DNA of 64,000 nt from Uloborus plumipes (Eukaryota; Arthropoda; Arachnida; Araneae; Uloboridae), in assembly GCA_038373865.1 (NCBI GenBank), contig JAXGGA010000026.1, positions 248,001 through 312,000 on the forward strand, written 5' to 3'. Made by a program: the position numbers and the translations under genes. This document shows positions 1-12,034 of the stretch, piece after piece. Within the stretch, counting starts at the first letter, position 1. Every line of letters starts with the position of its first letter. Below the pieces are notes generated by a model that ran no database searches, had not been told where the DNA came from, and worked only from the letters and a program-made list of their open reading frames with translations.

Positions 1-175
1 ATTTTGAGACGAAAAATTTGAATTTTGAGCTTTTTTAATTTTTTAAAAATTTTAAAACCCCGCCTGTGTGAATTCTAGTGCACCACGGAACCTCTGTGCC
101 AAGTTTGAGAAAAATCCGACGAAAACTGTGGATTTGTTTAAGGAACAAACAAATATACATATATTAATTTTTATA
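1..175. repeat. end fragment of a dispersed repeat
   Basis: About 110 bp of more mixed composition (from about 60 to 150) runs into an ATA-rich stretch. The wording 'gtgccaagtttgagaaaaa' followed by a short AT run resembles the ends of dispersed elements that stop in TA microsatellites, as does the repeat ending near 27183. This is recognition by resemblance only; no second end is visible because the window starts here. Confidence 0.35.
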
Positions 176-1813
176 CATATAGATAAATTAAAATAATAAT
201 TATTTTTTTAAATAAGAATTAGTTATTTCATAAATATGATTATTTTAAATATAATTGGTTTCAAAATAAGACAGACAATAAGGAAAATATACAAGAATAT
301 GTCCCTGTATAAATTTTACAACACTCATACTTGAGCGTATTACATAGAAAAAAGCATTGATAGATAAGTGAATTTATCTAAAAATCTAGAGTTGATACAG
401 AAAAACTGTTTGCATATTCAGATTCAGCAATAAAAATATAGTTAAAATCTGCTTAAAAATCCTAGGCACCAAAAAAAAAAATTATGTAGGCCTGTGTAAT
501 CAAGATCTATTGTGTGAGTGTGTGTATCTATGTTCATTTCAATTTTGAACTATCCTAGTATTATTTTTGGTATTGGTGCAGTACTATATACAAAATGTTT
601 ACTTTCATAAAATTCCCTTGTTTTTTTAATATATTAAAATTTAAAATGTTTAGGTTTGCACCAGCTATTATCAAAGCTCACTTTTGATTTGTATCTCTTA
701 CGCTTGTGGGCAACCACATTGAAACGTAACGAACCTGAATTTCAAACGCTAGTTTTAAAATGACTAAGTTCTTGAATTTGCAGAAAAAATTCATGATATT
801 TAAGATTTGATCAGTTATTCATGATATTCATTCATTTTATCAGTTATTCATGATATTTAAGATTTGAACAAAATCTGCTCTCTTCAGCGGATGGCCCCAC
901 ATGCTAATTATTGTAGTCAATGATAGTGTAGATAAATTAGCCAAATATGCTAGAGACCTTAACTTCAACTATAACAATGTAACTCTACAAGATAATAATG
1001 AAATAGTGAAAGAGAAAACTAGTTCCAAAGAAACACCAGCTTTGTAATATTAATGCGTACATAATTACCATTAAAACCATTGTTAAGCTAATAACTAATC
1101 ATCACAGAGGCATGAAGAGTTGCAGGGAAAGGAGGAGAATATGCAGAAATTGTGTGAACTGCCCAAATACCCAAATGATACTGAGCTACATTTTTGACTA
1201 CTTAGCTATAAGTGCTGCTCTAAAGCGAAGAAAAGTTTTGCAATTAACAGTAGACATATATGACAAGAGCATTACTGAAACTTACAGACTATCATCACTG
1301 CTATATATTTAATAAGACTCTCATAGATACGTTGAAAAAAATACTGTATAACAGGCAAGTTCTTTGAACAATTACCATAGAAAAACTCACACAAAACAAG
1401 AGAAAATTTCCCAAAGCCAAATTAATTCTAATATTAAGCATACGTTTGTCTATTTTCTACATAGTTGCCAAATTTGCTTAACGCTTTCCCATAACGGGGG
1501 ATGACGTGAAGCCTATTTTGTGGGCACAGAAGAAGCACACCATAGCTTATTTCCCCCTCATAAAATAATAGACTTTTAATACACATAATAGTCTATACTT
1601 AAACTTATACTTACCTTTTTGGCTTTGAAAACATGCATGATACAGAAGCAATTTTAGAATAAGATGTTTAAAAGTTTCGGAAGAGAAACTATACGCTTAT
1701 TGCAAAATAGCGATAATGCAGCTAAAAGTAATCATCGAATTGGGATTTACGCTGTATACAGGTGAAAGAAAACCCATTGTGCACCTGCACGGTGCTTCTG
1801 ACTGCCTTCTAAG
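176..1813. other. AT-rich stretch without recognisable gene
   Basis: No coding region is supported. The short open frame at 1112-1312 has no family resemblance and no flanking splice logic. A 20-bp sequence at 791-810 recurs at 848-867, giving a small local duplication with a 57-bp period. Confidence 0.6.
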
Positions 1814-1815
1814 TA

Positions 1816-2519
1816 CAGGGTGTTCCATTGTGACCTGCATAACCTTTATTTTCACGACCGTTTGTCCTAGATACATACTTCCAATTGCAAAAATGCTCCA
1901 AGTAAAGTGCAGAGCTAAAATGTTGAAAGTTTGAAAGGAACAAAAAATCGTCAAAAAATATGATATCTAACTTTTTATACGGACTTCAGGTTCCTTGTTT
2001 TATCTTTAGGGAAATAACGAACACAAAAACACCATTAGTGCGGCCAATTAATAATCGAGATATGAAATACGGCATTTTGGAACCTACACTACTTTACACT
2101 CGTTGGCAATAACAACGTTTATATATATATACAACGTCAATAACAACGTTTGGGGAGGGGGATATACTTAAGCTGGTAGAATAGCGGCTTCAAAAAAAAA
2201 AAAGAAAAGCGGTCGTTAAAGTCAAATTTTTGCACGGGCCCTTGGACTCGAATAGCTCTTCGAGTTTCAATCACAAATCTTTCTAATTTTTAGTGTTGGA
2301 TTTTTTCAATGGAGATTTTTTCCCTAAATATAAGTTTAGTTATACGGTGTCTGTATAAACAGTTAGATCTCGTATTTTTCGTCAAAATTTTTCTTTCGCT
2401 TCAAACGTTCAACATCCTAGCTGTGCACCTTATTTTGAGCATTTTTGCAACTGGAAGTATATACCTAGGACGAAAGATTGTGAAAACAAAGGTCGTGACA
2501 GTTAACATGGAACACCATG
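1816..2519. mobile_element. foldback-type MITE with TA target duplication
   Basis: The two ends are inverted copies of each other over about 170 bp per arm (1816-1985 and 2350-2519), with roughly 80 percent identity by eye. The element begins CAGGGTGTTCC and ends GGAACACCATG, and TA lies immediately outside both ends (1814-1815 and 2520-2521). This is the layout of a non-autonomous Tc1/mariner-type element with long inverted arms. The open frames seen in both arms (1716-1934 and 2309-2524) mirror the arm similarity and are unlikely to be genes. The interior (1986-2349) has no recognisable coding content. Confidence 0.8.
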
Positions 2520-2929
2520 TATAATTACAAGACATAAGAAATGCGTCATCTATCCCGAATGCGGTAACTCCTCCGGAGTCCCCCAATAATACTTGTGCAT
2601 ATGATAGCACTATGCTCTAATGGAAATATAACTATCAAAAAGGAAAATCAAAGTACTTTAAATTTAAAATTTTTTCCCAAAAAAAAAAAAACAGGCACAA
2701 TACTTATGAAAGATGATATTTTTGAGTGACAAAAATCATGTATTTTATTTTAGCTACTAGTTTCCGAATTTAATTCCCTTCATTTAAACAAACATACAAA
2801 TTCTTTTAAAAAAAGAAAAGAAAATTCAACCCTTAAAATCAAAAAGAAGCTGAAAGTTAAACAATAAACTATTCTAAGTTAGTTCAATTTTGCTTTTTAC
2901 GTCTCTTAGTAATCCCACGTTTTTCGCTC

Positions 2930-3130
2930 GCTGCCGAACCAGAGGGCGTTTATAATCCGTCACGGCTGTGTGACGTCAATAAGTCCCGCCTGTTTCATGA
3001 TTTTCCCTCCGAACAACCAGTCCGGGCTCTTACTATCCGGCGAGCTCTCCGCGTTGTGAATCGAAGTTTAAGCTTCAGAAAACTAGTGGAAGTTTCGAGT
3101 TTCGCATGAAGTTTCTTTACATGCGCGCAT
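2930..3130 (+). promoter_or_regulatory. candidate promoter region with CRE palindrome
   Basis: This stretch is much richer in G, C and CpG than its surroundings. It contains the full cAMP-response palindrome TGACGTCA at 2971-2978. It lies about 850 bp upstream of the receptor start codon at 3826 and is the best promoter candidate for that gene. No transcription start can be fixed from sequence, and a 5' UTR intron between here and 3826 is possible. Confidence 0.35.
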
Positions 3131-3825
3131 TATTTTAAGTAAACAAAACTGTTTAAAACTTGTGTTCGGAGCATATCATAAGTGGTTGACAGATTATGAA
3201 TGAATTTTCTCCTTATTTTGAACAATGATTGTATATTTTTTAGCTTAGTTTTTCTTAGATAGGTAATCCGAAAGTTTCCCATCAAAAAAGGAGCAGATAT
3301 AAATTATTAGCTTATTTTTAAGCAAATCAACCTTTAAAGCTTATTATTTTCCTCTCTTTGAATGGTGTACTATAAAATTTATTTCAAAAAAGTATAATGA
3401 AGGTTAATTAAAAAGGTACTTTTCATTTGTTACCTTTTTTACTTAAATTTTTATTCGTCGTTTATTAAGCAAATTTTTAAAGTAAAGTATTTAATAATCT
3501 AAACGAAGTTTTAGTGCTAGTTTAAACAATCATCCCCGTGACATTACTGATATTATTTAAAGGTATATGATATGGCAAGAACAAAAAACTTTTATTGACT
3601 TGAGGTTTTCTTCAGTTACAGTTGACAAGGTCTTGATGATTATCAGCTCTTTTTAGTAGCGTGTTTTCCATCACTCACATGAAAGTACTCCCAAGTTAAA
3701 GTGCGCGTTTTCCTACGAGGGCTAGAATAACATCAGTGCTACAAAGAAAACTCATCCGATATCTCTTCAAGGCAAATCAGCACTACAGGTTAAAAATTAT
3801 TTTAATTATTATCTAAAATATAATT

Positions 3826-4219
3826 ATGGAATTCAACAACCATAGTGACGACCGCCCTTTCATATTCAACCTTACGGCTTTTGTTACGAACAATACTGAT
3901 GCATTTTTTAACTTTGACGTGAATGGGACAATGCCTGGTCGACCCAGTCAAAAAGGTACCGTCTTACCTAGCGATGCTCCAATTATCATCTTCTTATATT
4001 CTACCATCTTTGTTCTATCAGTAGTAGGTAATGCTCTAGTGATACTAACCCTGCTTCAGAACAAGCGCATGAGGACAGTGACGAATGTCTTCTTGCTGAA
4101 CTTGGCTATCAGTGACTTGTTGCTTGGTGTGTTTTGCATGCCTTTCACATTGATTGGTAGTTTGTTGAGAAATTTTATATTTGGAGACGTGATGTGCCGG
4201 CTTATTAATTATTTCCAAG
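3826..4219 (+). CDS. sulfakinin/cholecystokinin-type GPCR, first coding exon (partial gene)
   Basis: This is the N-terminal part of a class A peptide receptor, a seven-helix plasma-membrane protein. The first 50 residues hold four N-glycosylation sequons (N5, N15, N22, N33). TM1 spans about 52-78 with the GN motif (N69, the 1.50 position). The intracellular loop NKRMRTVTN follows, then TM2 at about 87-113 with LAISD (D97, the 2.50 position). C124 is the conserved cysteine at the top of TM3. The TM2 and first-loop wording (FLLNLAISDLLLG, FCMP, LLRNFIFG) is typical of arthropod sulfakinin and vertebrate CCK/gastrin receptors. An in-frame TAA lies 12 nt before the ATG. The exon ends after Q131 plus one base at a GTAAGA donor, giving a phase-1 intron; family members continue with Ala there, which fits. 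Reading on would reach an intronic stop within a few codons. TM3-TM7 were not found in the window. A related peptide-receptor subfamily is the main alternative. Confidence 0.85.
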
Positions 4220-7200
4220 GTAAGATTTAAATTATTTTTTAACATAACTATAAAATATATTTCTGTGATTTTTAAAAGTTTTATTTGTTGTCTAAACTAT
4301 TCGAGAAAATTCGTTGACGATTCATTCATTTTATTACTACACTCAGTATAAAATAAATAAAATAAAGAATGAAATTATCAATGTCCAGAAAATTAATATC
4401 CCTGTAAACTGTAATTTTCCTATCATTAATATATTTGCTTCTTTCCAAATCAGGTTTTTCAGTGAAATGTCTTTTGCACGCCCTGTAACATAGCGTTGAT
4501 TCCCATATTAAAAAAATGGGGACATAATCTTAGATATGTTTTAATTAAGTGCGCATATGTCGTAAGACAGTTATGTATATGTCTTAAGTTATCCCTAAAC
4601 AGCTTCCAAAACGACTTGCTGATACATATTTTCATACTCTCTTTTTAATTACATGCTCGATTTCTTACTTCATTTATGTGGATTTTTTTAAAACATGCGA
4701 GCTGCTTAAAGACCTTGTATGACAGAAGTATGTGTTCGTAATATTAATAGTTATTTTTGTTTTTAAAAACAAGATGTAGAAGGGTATCAATTGAAGGATT
4801 TGTGTCTCTAAATTTAACCGAATAAAATACATTCTTTATGGAAAATTACAATCATTAATTATTCTCCAAGATAATAAAATAATAATTTGTATCGTTTAAA
4901 TATTAGTAGTTTCTTTCTAAAATATTTCTAAACTTCTTTTGTTAGGAGCCAAAAATATTTATATATTTACTAATTCAGTACTGCATTGCGATAATTATTT
5001 TTAGATTATGATTGTACTTTAGCTAGACATCACTCTTGCTATTCACGAATAAAAAATATTGCGAAAGCATCCATAATGTAACATAATCTATTTATTATGC
5101 CTCACATACTCCATGAAAAACACAATTATAAAAAATGCAAATTTTTAGCTCTGATGTTGTCCAAGGCGCATTTGTAGAAGCAGTCAAAAAAGTGAACTAA
5201 ACCCTATTCATAGCGTTGAATTCTTTGTTTTAATAAGGAAAAAATATTTTTCTCACTTTTTTTAAAATCACACAAAAATATCAAATACAAGGTATGTTCA
5301 GAACCCTGTATTTTCCTACTGAACATGTAATTAGCATATTTTAAATCGTTTAATAATTTAATTAATTTAATGTAATATTGTGAAATTAAGAATCACTCGC
5401 CGGATTTAAAGCATTAAATTTAGCCAACGTTTTGCTCTTAGTTTATTCTAAATCAGTTGCTGAAGAAAAAACTAACATTAAACTTTATTTGAAACTAAGC
5501 TTTGACTTAATAATTTAGGTTTACTACGCTACTCTCACTTTAGGTGTCAGAGGTCATTGGTTGGGGGGGGGGGATCATTTTACTATATCTACTTATCGTA
5601 TTATTCGCTTAATATAATTTAAGAAAATTGCATTCTTAATTTAATTATAGTTAGGAAAATAAACTTAGTGTCACAAAAGCCTATGATGATCTGGAGTTCA
5701 AGGCTTACAGGGACCATCTCTGTTTACGAGATCGAGGGCCCTGGAGTGCAAGGCATCTATTCCGCTTAGGTTGTCAACCGAACGCCAAATCACCAGGTTT
5801 TAGTTTCCAAGCACGCTTGGTACTTATATTCCCTTCTAACTAAAGAAAGGGAAGCCTACGTCGTCTATGCCCAATTCATGAATCCAAAATAGGTCTACGG
5901 CTTGAAATCGTGAAGAGCTACCGCTGAGCCACTGGTCTTCAATGATATTTGAATTCTTTATTTCAGAAACTCGTCAAGAGAACTTTTGAAATTTTTCAGA
6001 TAAAAAAAAAAAAAAAATGCGTTCATTAATTTTGAAAAATTTATTTTTTTAATTAATTTTTTTGCAAACTATTTTAAAATTTTTTGCATGGCTGGTTATT
6101 AGCTCCAATACATTAGCAGTAAAATAGGGTTATTATAAATGAAATAAACTTTTTATTTGACTAAACTAGTTTTTGACTATAATATTGATTTTGAAAAACA
6201 ATTAAAGATTGTAAATGAAAAAGCATATTATTTTATGTTGAATTGTTTTAGACATCAAAGAAAAAATGATGAGTCAACTGAGGAACATGAATAAAGAAAT
6301 AATCAAAGAAAAACCAAAAAACATAAAACATATCGTCCATGCATGTAAGCCAACCCTATTGCTTGAGTTTCTAATCTAATCATTGTCATACACTACGTTG
6401 ATGTTCCAGGCGGCTTGGAACTTAAGCCTGTAGTAACTTAAGCCTGTGTTATTAAAAAAAAAATCATTCAAAAAAAATATTCATATACATGGCCAACTCC
6501 AGGTCGCTGATTCTCTTTACGTTGATTTCTATCTTTCTAGATAGACATATGCGATCAATGTCAGGAGCCCTGAAACTGCAGAATATTTTTAAGAGTTTAT
6601 GTTGAGAAGGGGGAAACCGTCAGTTAAGTGCATATGAACTACTTTTCCTCTGCCAGTCTTGCTGTTACAAAACTCTTTGTAAGTAGGAGGAAGAATTCCA
6701 ATTAAAAGGAATCCTGGGTTCTTTTAAAATTCCCCTCCCAGAAATTTGACCTGATTTGAGTCTTATTGCAAAAACGTGGCCACCATGTATTAAAATCACA
6801 GATCATGTCGTTCGTTACTTGGTGAACACTAAAAATCTTGGATATACTTTATTTAAGAATAATCTCAACATATTGATTTGGTATTTAAAATCTGCCATTT
6901 TTTAACAGCACGTTTGATACTTACAAAATTTAAATTATTAGGGTAAAAATGAATGACCCCTTACAAGGAAATAGTGAGGAACAGTTTGGAATATTCCTTC
7001 GTCACAAAGAATCATGAAGAATCTTACCATACAATGATTTTTGTTTTGCAGAATTAGATACATAATTCCACTAGGAACTTCAGTTTTTAAATAATTTAGT
7101 ATCGTGGAGCATGGTCTCATACACTCAAAAAGGAAACCGGAACAAGACGAAAATGAAATTTACTGCAGAAAGCCATCATGTGATTTCACTTGACGTGTCT

Positions 7201-8885
7201 CTGCAAAAAACAGAGACTTTAAACAGAGAAAGGATTGATTGTTGGCGTGAATTCGCATCAGACGGTGTATCTTAAGTTGGTCTTTCATAATTTATAAAAA
7301 TATCCTTTTTGAAAGAAAAAGTCACTTGGCGGCATTCAGAAATAAACAATTTAATTATTGTTTGAATTTGATATCTAAAAAATAATTAACTTCCTGAACA
7401 ATAAACCAGGAACATCTGGAAATTATACAACTAATCTTCGGTATATTTTATTATTATTGTTATTATTAGTAGTAGTATCCATGTGTTTCTATTAGATTTT
7501 TTCCATGATCCAAAAATATTTTTTGACTAAAACTATCAGAGCCTTAAACATAACAAACTACTTATTAAGGCAGTTGCAAGATAGCATCGATAAAACATGG
7601 ATAAATACAAAATTGAAGATGATTCAATGACACAATGCATCAAATTCAATATGCAGGGCATTACTTCGGCAAATAGATATACTACGTGAATGAATGCTTA
7701 GTATATTGGTTCTTTCGCATCGATGATGACAATAACGAAAAACAGCTATGCCTAACTGTCCGCAAAACTTAGATGTACTCAAGATATTTTTCAACGTTTA
7801 AAATACCTTTAATTTTACTTTCTGATTCTTAACTCGTTTAAAAACTGGAAAATTGTCTATATTGTATCAGATTTATTTTTCTTACTGTAAGAAAGTAATA
7901 TTTAATACATTGCAGAACAGCCATTTCTTGTTTTGAAGGCAAATTATTTTAAGTTCAAAAAACTGCTAGGAATGTGATTACAGATATGAAATTTATTAAC
8001 ATTTATTAGAATTAAAGAAAAGTAAAAATAAACGAAAAGGAAATAATTTTCACTTTCGTTTCATGCGCTGAAGACTCCATATTTGCTCAACGTTTTATAG
8101 GATAATATTTTTTACTTTGGAAACATTTTCGAAAACATGACACTTAAATAAAACTTTATGTAAACTTATTCCATGCTTTTAATATCCATAAATATCCTTC
8201 AACGTACGTGATGCACATATTTTCAGTAGCATAAAAATATTCTGCTATTTATCCTGTGGGATGGTTTTTTATGACGCTGAGCTGAAAAATACTCCCGTTG
8301 CGAATCTTAATGCTTTTTTGAAGAAATGAGCTGTTGTGCACTAGAGAAATAGAGAGAGATAGATATAGTATATTTGTTTTAAATTTTGAGGAAGAACTTC
8401 AGAGTGCACTAAGACTAAAAGTTTAAAGTTAAAATTACGTGAATTACTCTTAAAGTATGAATTATATTTAATTACTTTTTAAAAGCTGTATTTTAGTTGC
8501 GCTGGTCAAGCTCAAGATTTAAAAGTAATAAACTGTATGTTGTATTTATATATCTATTTGACTAGAAAAGACAAAACATGTGATTTTGAAACATTTTTTA
8601 ATGTTCGCACTCACTAATTAGTAGTTTGGTCCCTTCCTCAATAGGTGATCGCTTCCTGCAAAAATATTAGTAGGATACAGTGGGTCCCACCAAACATAAG
8701 GGAATCAATAAGTTTATTTAAGTAAGACGAATTTACCCTTTTATGTTCCGGCAGTCGTCGGAAAAGAAAAGTGGAACATAGGATCTCTGGAGGGAAAAAA
8801 AAACTTAGTTTCATAAAGAAGAAAGGTACTGACGGCTATTTAGATCGCATACCATTGCATAAGTCTCTGTTCATAATTTTGTCTT
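4220..8885. other. presumed first intron of the receptor gene
   Basis: AT-rich non-coding DNA following the GTAAGA donor at 4220. It holds a SINE-like repeat (5684-5945), a G run near 5564-5573 and a small duplicated phrase, 'aacttaagcctgt', near 6420-6445. I looked for a TM3 exon (AVSV... ERY) continuing the receptor and did not see one. No other gene is supported. Confidence 0.5.
5684..5945 (-). mobile_element. tRNA-derived SINE-like repeat
   Basis: Read on the minus strand, the 5' part contains TGGCTCAGCGG, an exact match to the Pol III A-box consensus. About 45 bp further on is a weak B-box-like GGATTCATGA. The block is GC-richer than its flanks. It differs from the SINE family at 26396, 39215 and 41830. 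I could not identify the 3' end or a target duplication. Confidence 0.45.
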
Positions 8886-8889
8886 TTAA

Positions 8890-9110
8890 CCCGTTAATGC
8901 CTGACATTTTTGTTCCAAAGGTTTTTTGTATACTGGTTACACGGTTACAGAACACACTTTACAATGGTTGTGTGCTGCAGTCTGTTAATAATGAATTGAA
9001 ACAGTACCAAAGTAATAATTGATCACTATTATTTGGTTGAAATGTTCAGTTTTGGTAAATTCAGACTCTTTTTGGACCGTCCCTAAAAAGGGACGCTAGG
9101 CATTAATGGG
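8890..9110. mobile_element. piggyBac-type MITE, TTAA target duplication
   Basis: A 221-bp non-coding element. It starts CCCGTTAATGCCTGAC and ends with the inverted counterpart of CCCATTAATGCCTAGC, an imperfect 16-bp inverted repeat. TTAA lies immediately outside both ends (8886-8889 and 9111-9114). TTAA plus CCC-starting termini is the hallmark of piggyBac-family elements. The short frame at 8771-9022 runs across the left boundary and is not a gene. Confidence 0.75.
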
Positions 9111-9326
9111 TTAATGTGTATCTCAGCAAGAAATTTCAAGAAAAAAGTCCGATTCGAACCCATTTCATTTTTTTTCTTAAATATATCTCGCGCAACTGGC
9201 GCAAAGTTTTAGCCGTTTTTCTTTTTAGTTTTTCATTAAATAAATAAATAATATGATAAGAAAGAGAGAGTGAGACTTTTTGCACGATTTGAGATGGTTT
9301 TGCATATTTTGGAGGAAACAACTCCT

Positions 9327-9643
9327 TCACTGCAAAAAATAAACTGTTATTTTTACAGTATAATCAAAACTGTAAAATGCAGAGTAATTAACTGTACAAT
9401 TAGAAATTTTACAGTTTATTACCAGAAAATTAGCTGCATTATACTGTAAAAATAGTATAATACTGGCGATAGAGGTTCCAGTTTAAAACTGTAAAACGCA
9501 CAGTAATAAACTGTGAATTAGCAATTTTTCATTTATTACTATAAATTTAAATTTTACAGTTAAAATTAGAAATTTTACAATTTATTACTATAAAATTAGC
9601 AGTATTATACTGTAAAAACGACATTTATTTTTTACGATGTTAG
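9327..9643. mobile_element. MITE rich in ACTGTAAA motifs
   Basis: Left and right ends are inverted copies over about 37 bp, ending in TTTTTACAGTATAAT towards the interior. The interior has two diverged direct copies of a block of roughly 100 bp containing AACTGTAAAA, AATAAACTGT and ATTATACTGTAAAAA. There is no coding capacity. A target duplication could not be defined, so the exact ends are approximate and the superfamily is not assigned. Confidence 0.6.
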
Positions 9644-10171
9644 CGAAAATATATTTTTTTTCTATAACTAGTATGTCCCATAAAATATCATCTAATGACT
9701 GAAGTTTTCATTTGGATAGACTTTTTGCATTCTCTTCAGCAAAAAGTGTTCATATTAAATACTTAAAAATATACATAAGGCATGATTTTTCTATAATTAA
9801 AGCTTATGTTCGTAACAGTATCAGATAGTATTCTCAACTACTACTAGTTATTGCCAAGTATTACTGGTTTCGAGAATAAAAAATATTTCAAATGAATTAA
9901 AAAGAAAGAGAGAATAAAATTAAAGAATTCCACATATCTAATTCATTACAAACATTTTAATAAGTATCTGAAATGGAAACAATCTGAGAAGCATTAAAAT
10001 CTATGCACATAGAAAAATTAAAATAACACACTCATGATAAAATATTTCGAAATGTTCTTTGTTTTTGACAAAATGACAGTGAAAAATGTTCTGAGTTAAC
10101 CTCGTCAAATTTTTAGAACATTTTGAATATTTGAGCATTATTTTTTATCGACCTAGGAAAGAATCGTTGTA

Positions 10172-11091
10172 GGGGAATATGGGGCAAAATGAAATAGCGA
10201 GGCAAAGTGAAATGGTAAGGTATTTTCATAGTTTGCAGCGCCAACTATCTAGCAATATTTTAACTAAGTTTTCTAACTATGACCTAAGTTTCCTATACTT
10301 GATTCCCGTCAAAAAAAATTAGTTGCAAAGATGAATGAGGAAAATACGCAAGTCATTTTCAATATTTGATACCCCATTGTTGTAATATTTCTCGTTTTTC
10401 AAAAATATTTTTTGTTATCATAAAATGATAAATTTTTGGTAATTATCATTTTAAGTATTAATTAATATCTACTGATCTCCAGTGCAGTCCTTATTTAATT
10501 TGTATTAGCCATGTTTTGTTAAATATGTTTCTAAATGTTCCATGTAATTTGTCAAGTGCGTGGGGGCAAAGTGAAATAGCTCATTTCGTTTACTTATGTA
10601 TTCGTTTAGCGAACTAAGTACGCATTTCTTAACTTATTGATTTACTCACATTCTTTTTTTATTAATTCACCTATTTATTCACTAATTCTCTTATTTTGTA
10701 ATACATTCTCCATACTTTTTACTGATTTCTTTTTTTCATATATTAAAAAAATAATTTATTTGTTTATTTATTTATTAGTTTATTTTTGATTAAGAATTCA
10801 TTTGTTCATTTATTCAAACATTCATTTGATGAAAATTACTGTAAATCATCAAAAAGAAAATGTTTCATTACAAAAATAGTGTATTTTTCACGCTTCATGG
10901 TTTTTTAAGGTGAAAAATTTACACCTTTTTTTAAAGGTGCAAAATAACTGCCAAAAATGAAAAATAAAATGTGAATGATAGTTGACATTTTCTCCTTCTT
11001 CATGTACACTGAACTTCAGAATGAATTTCCTATTTGTTAATTTTGAAACAGGTCCGTAATCTTAACTATTTTACTTTGCCCCACATTCCCC
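10172..11091. mobile_element. TA-flanked MITE with GGGGAAT termini
   Basis: A 920-bp non-coding element. The left end reads GGGGAATATGGGGCAAAATG and the right end is its inverted counterpart with a few differences, giving about 27 bp of terminal inverted repeat. TA flanks both ends (10170-10171 and 11092-11093). A further direct copy of the terminal motif (GGGGGCAAAGTGAAATAG) lies inside at 10562-10579. Confidence 0.75.
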
Positions 11092-11764
11092 TACATAAAA
11101 TTTGTCTCACGATTTAAAAACACTTAAAACGTGACCACTCTATTTCTGACAGTGAAGTTAAAATTTGACTCTAGTAATTTGGGGGAACAAAGCTCTAATT
11201 ATTTTAAAATTGCCAAAAGTTTTTTTTTTGTTCTTTCTTGGCAAAGAAAAAAATAATCAAAATAATAATAATAATAATATAAATAATAAATAAATCGACT
11301 CGTAGATTTATCATTTACGATGGTACTTTGTCATAGTAAACCAGGGTTTTTTTTTCAATCAGCCGAGACATGATGTAATTCAAACTGTTCAGCGCAGTCT
11401 TCTTTACTAAGAAAGAACATAATTAGCTAGAAACAATCCATCAGATAACATCTTTCACAAGCAGAAAAGTATAAATTTGGGTCAGTAAAAATTAAACGTT
11501 CTGTCATTATTCGAGCTTATAATAAGATTAGCGTTTAAAAGTTAGTACGAGATGTTAAAGCATCGACAAATAAAGGTAATTTCTCGTCCATCTTCTTTTA
11601 TAGATGCAACTAAAATTTACTTTATCGGCATTATAATTAGTACTTGAAGGCAATCTTAGATTGACAATGAAAATAAATCTTAAATGATATCATTTAAATC
11701 TTTCGGTATCAAAATAGACTCAAAACGTGGAATTTTAAACATGTTTTTTCCCCTTTCATTCGAT
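11092..11764. other. AT-rich stretch with AAT microsatellite
   Basis: Non-coding by inspection. An (AAT)n-type microsatellite lies at about 11256-11295. No gene or element end recognised. Confidence 0.5.
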
Positions 11765-11800
11765 ACAGACATCCGACAAAAGCTTTTGTCGGATGTCTGT
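11765..11800. repeat. 36-bp perfect palindrome
   Basis: The sequence is exactly self-complementary over 36 bp around a central AAGCTT (18-bp arms, no loop). It lies in a mixed-composition block (about 11760-12010) that is open on both strands (11684-12034 plus; 11756-12007 minus). The block may be a fragment of an unidentified repeat. I could not assign a protein family on either strand. Confidence 0.9.
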
Positions 11801-12034
11801 GCATCCATAAGCGCAAAATTTTTTTGCATTGAAAAAGGCGTTCCTTGTAACTCCGAAACACGTGTCTGCAGTATCCCTACTTATTTGTGGCCAATTAACG
11901 TTGTAATTTTCTCTACAGGTAATAAACAGTTTGTTCAACAAGCATTTGAGGACATCGGGGTTGGAATCTTGTCTATCAAATGTCATAGGGATGTAGTGAA
12001 GAGTCAATGTAGTGAATATTCAGAGAGAATATAA

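Noticed and set aside
11684..12034. Plus-strand 116-residue frame and overlapping minus-strand frame as genes
   Set aside because: No family motif on either strand, and openness on both strands comes partly from the 36-bp palindrome. Treated as possible repeat DNA.
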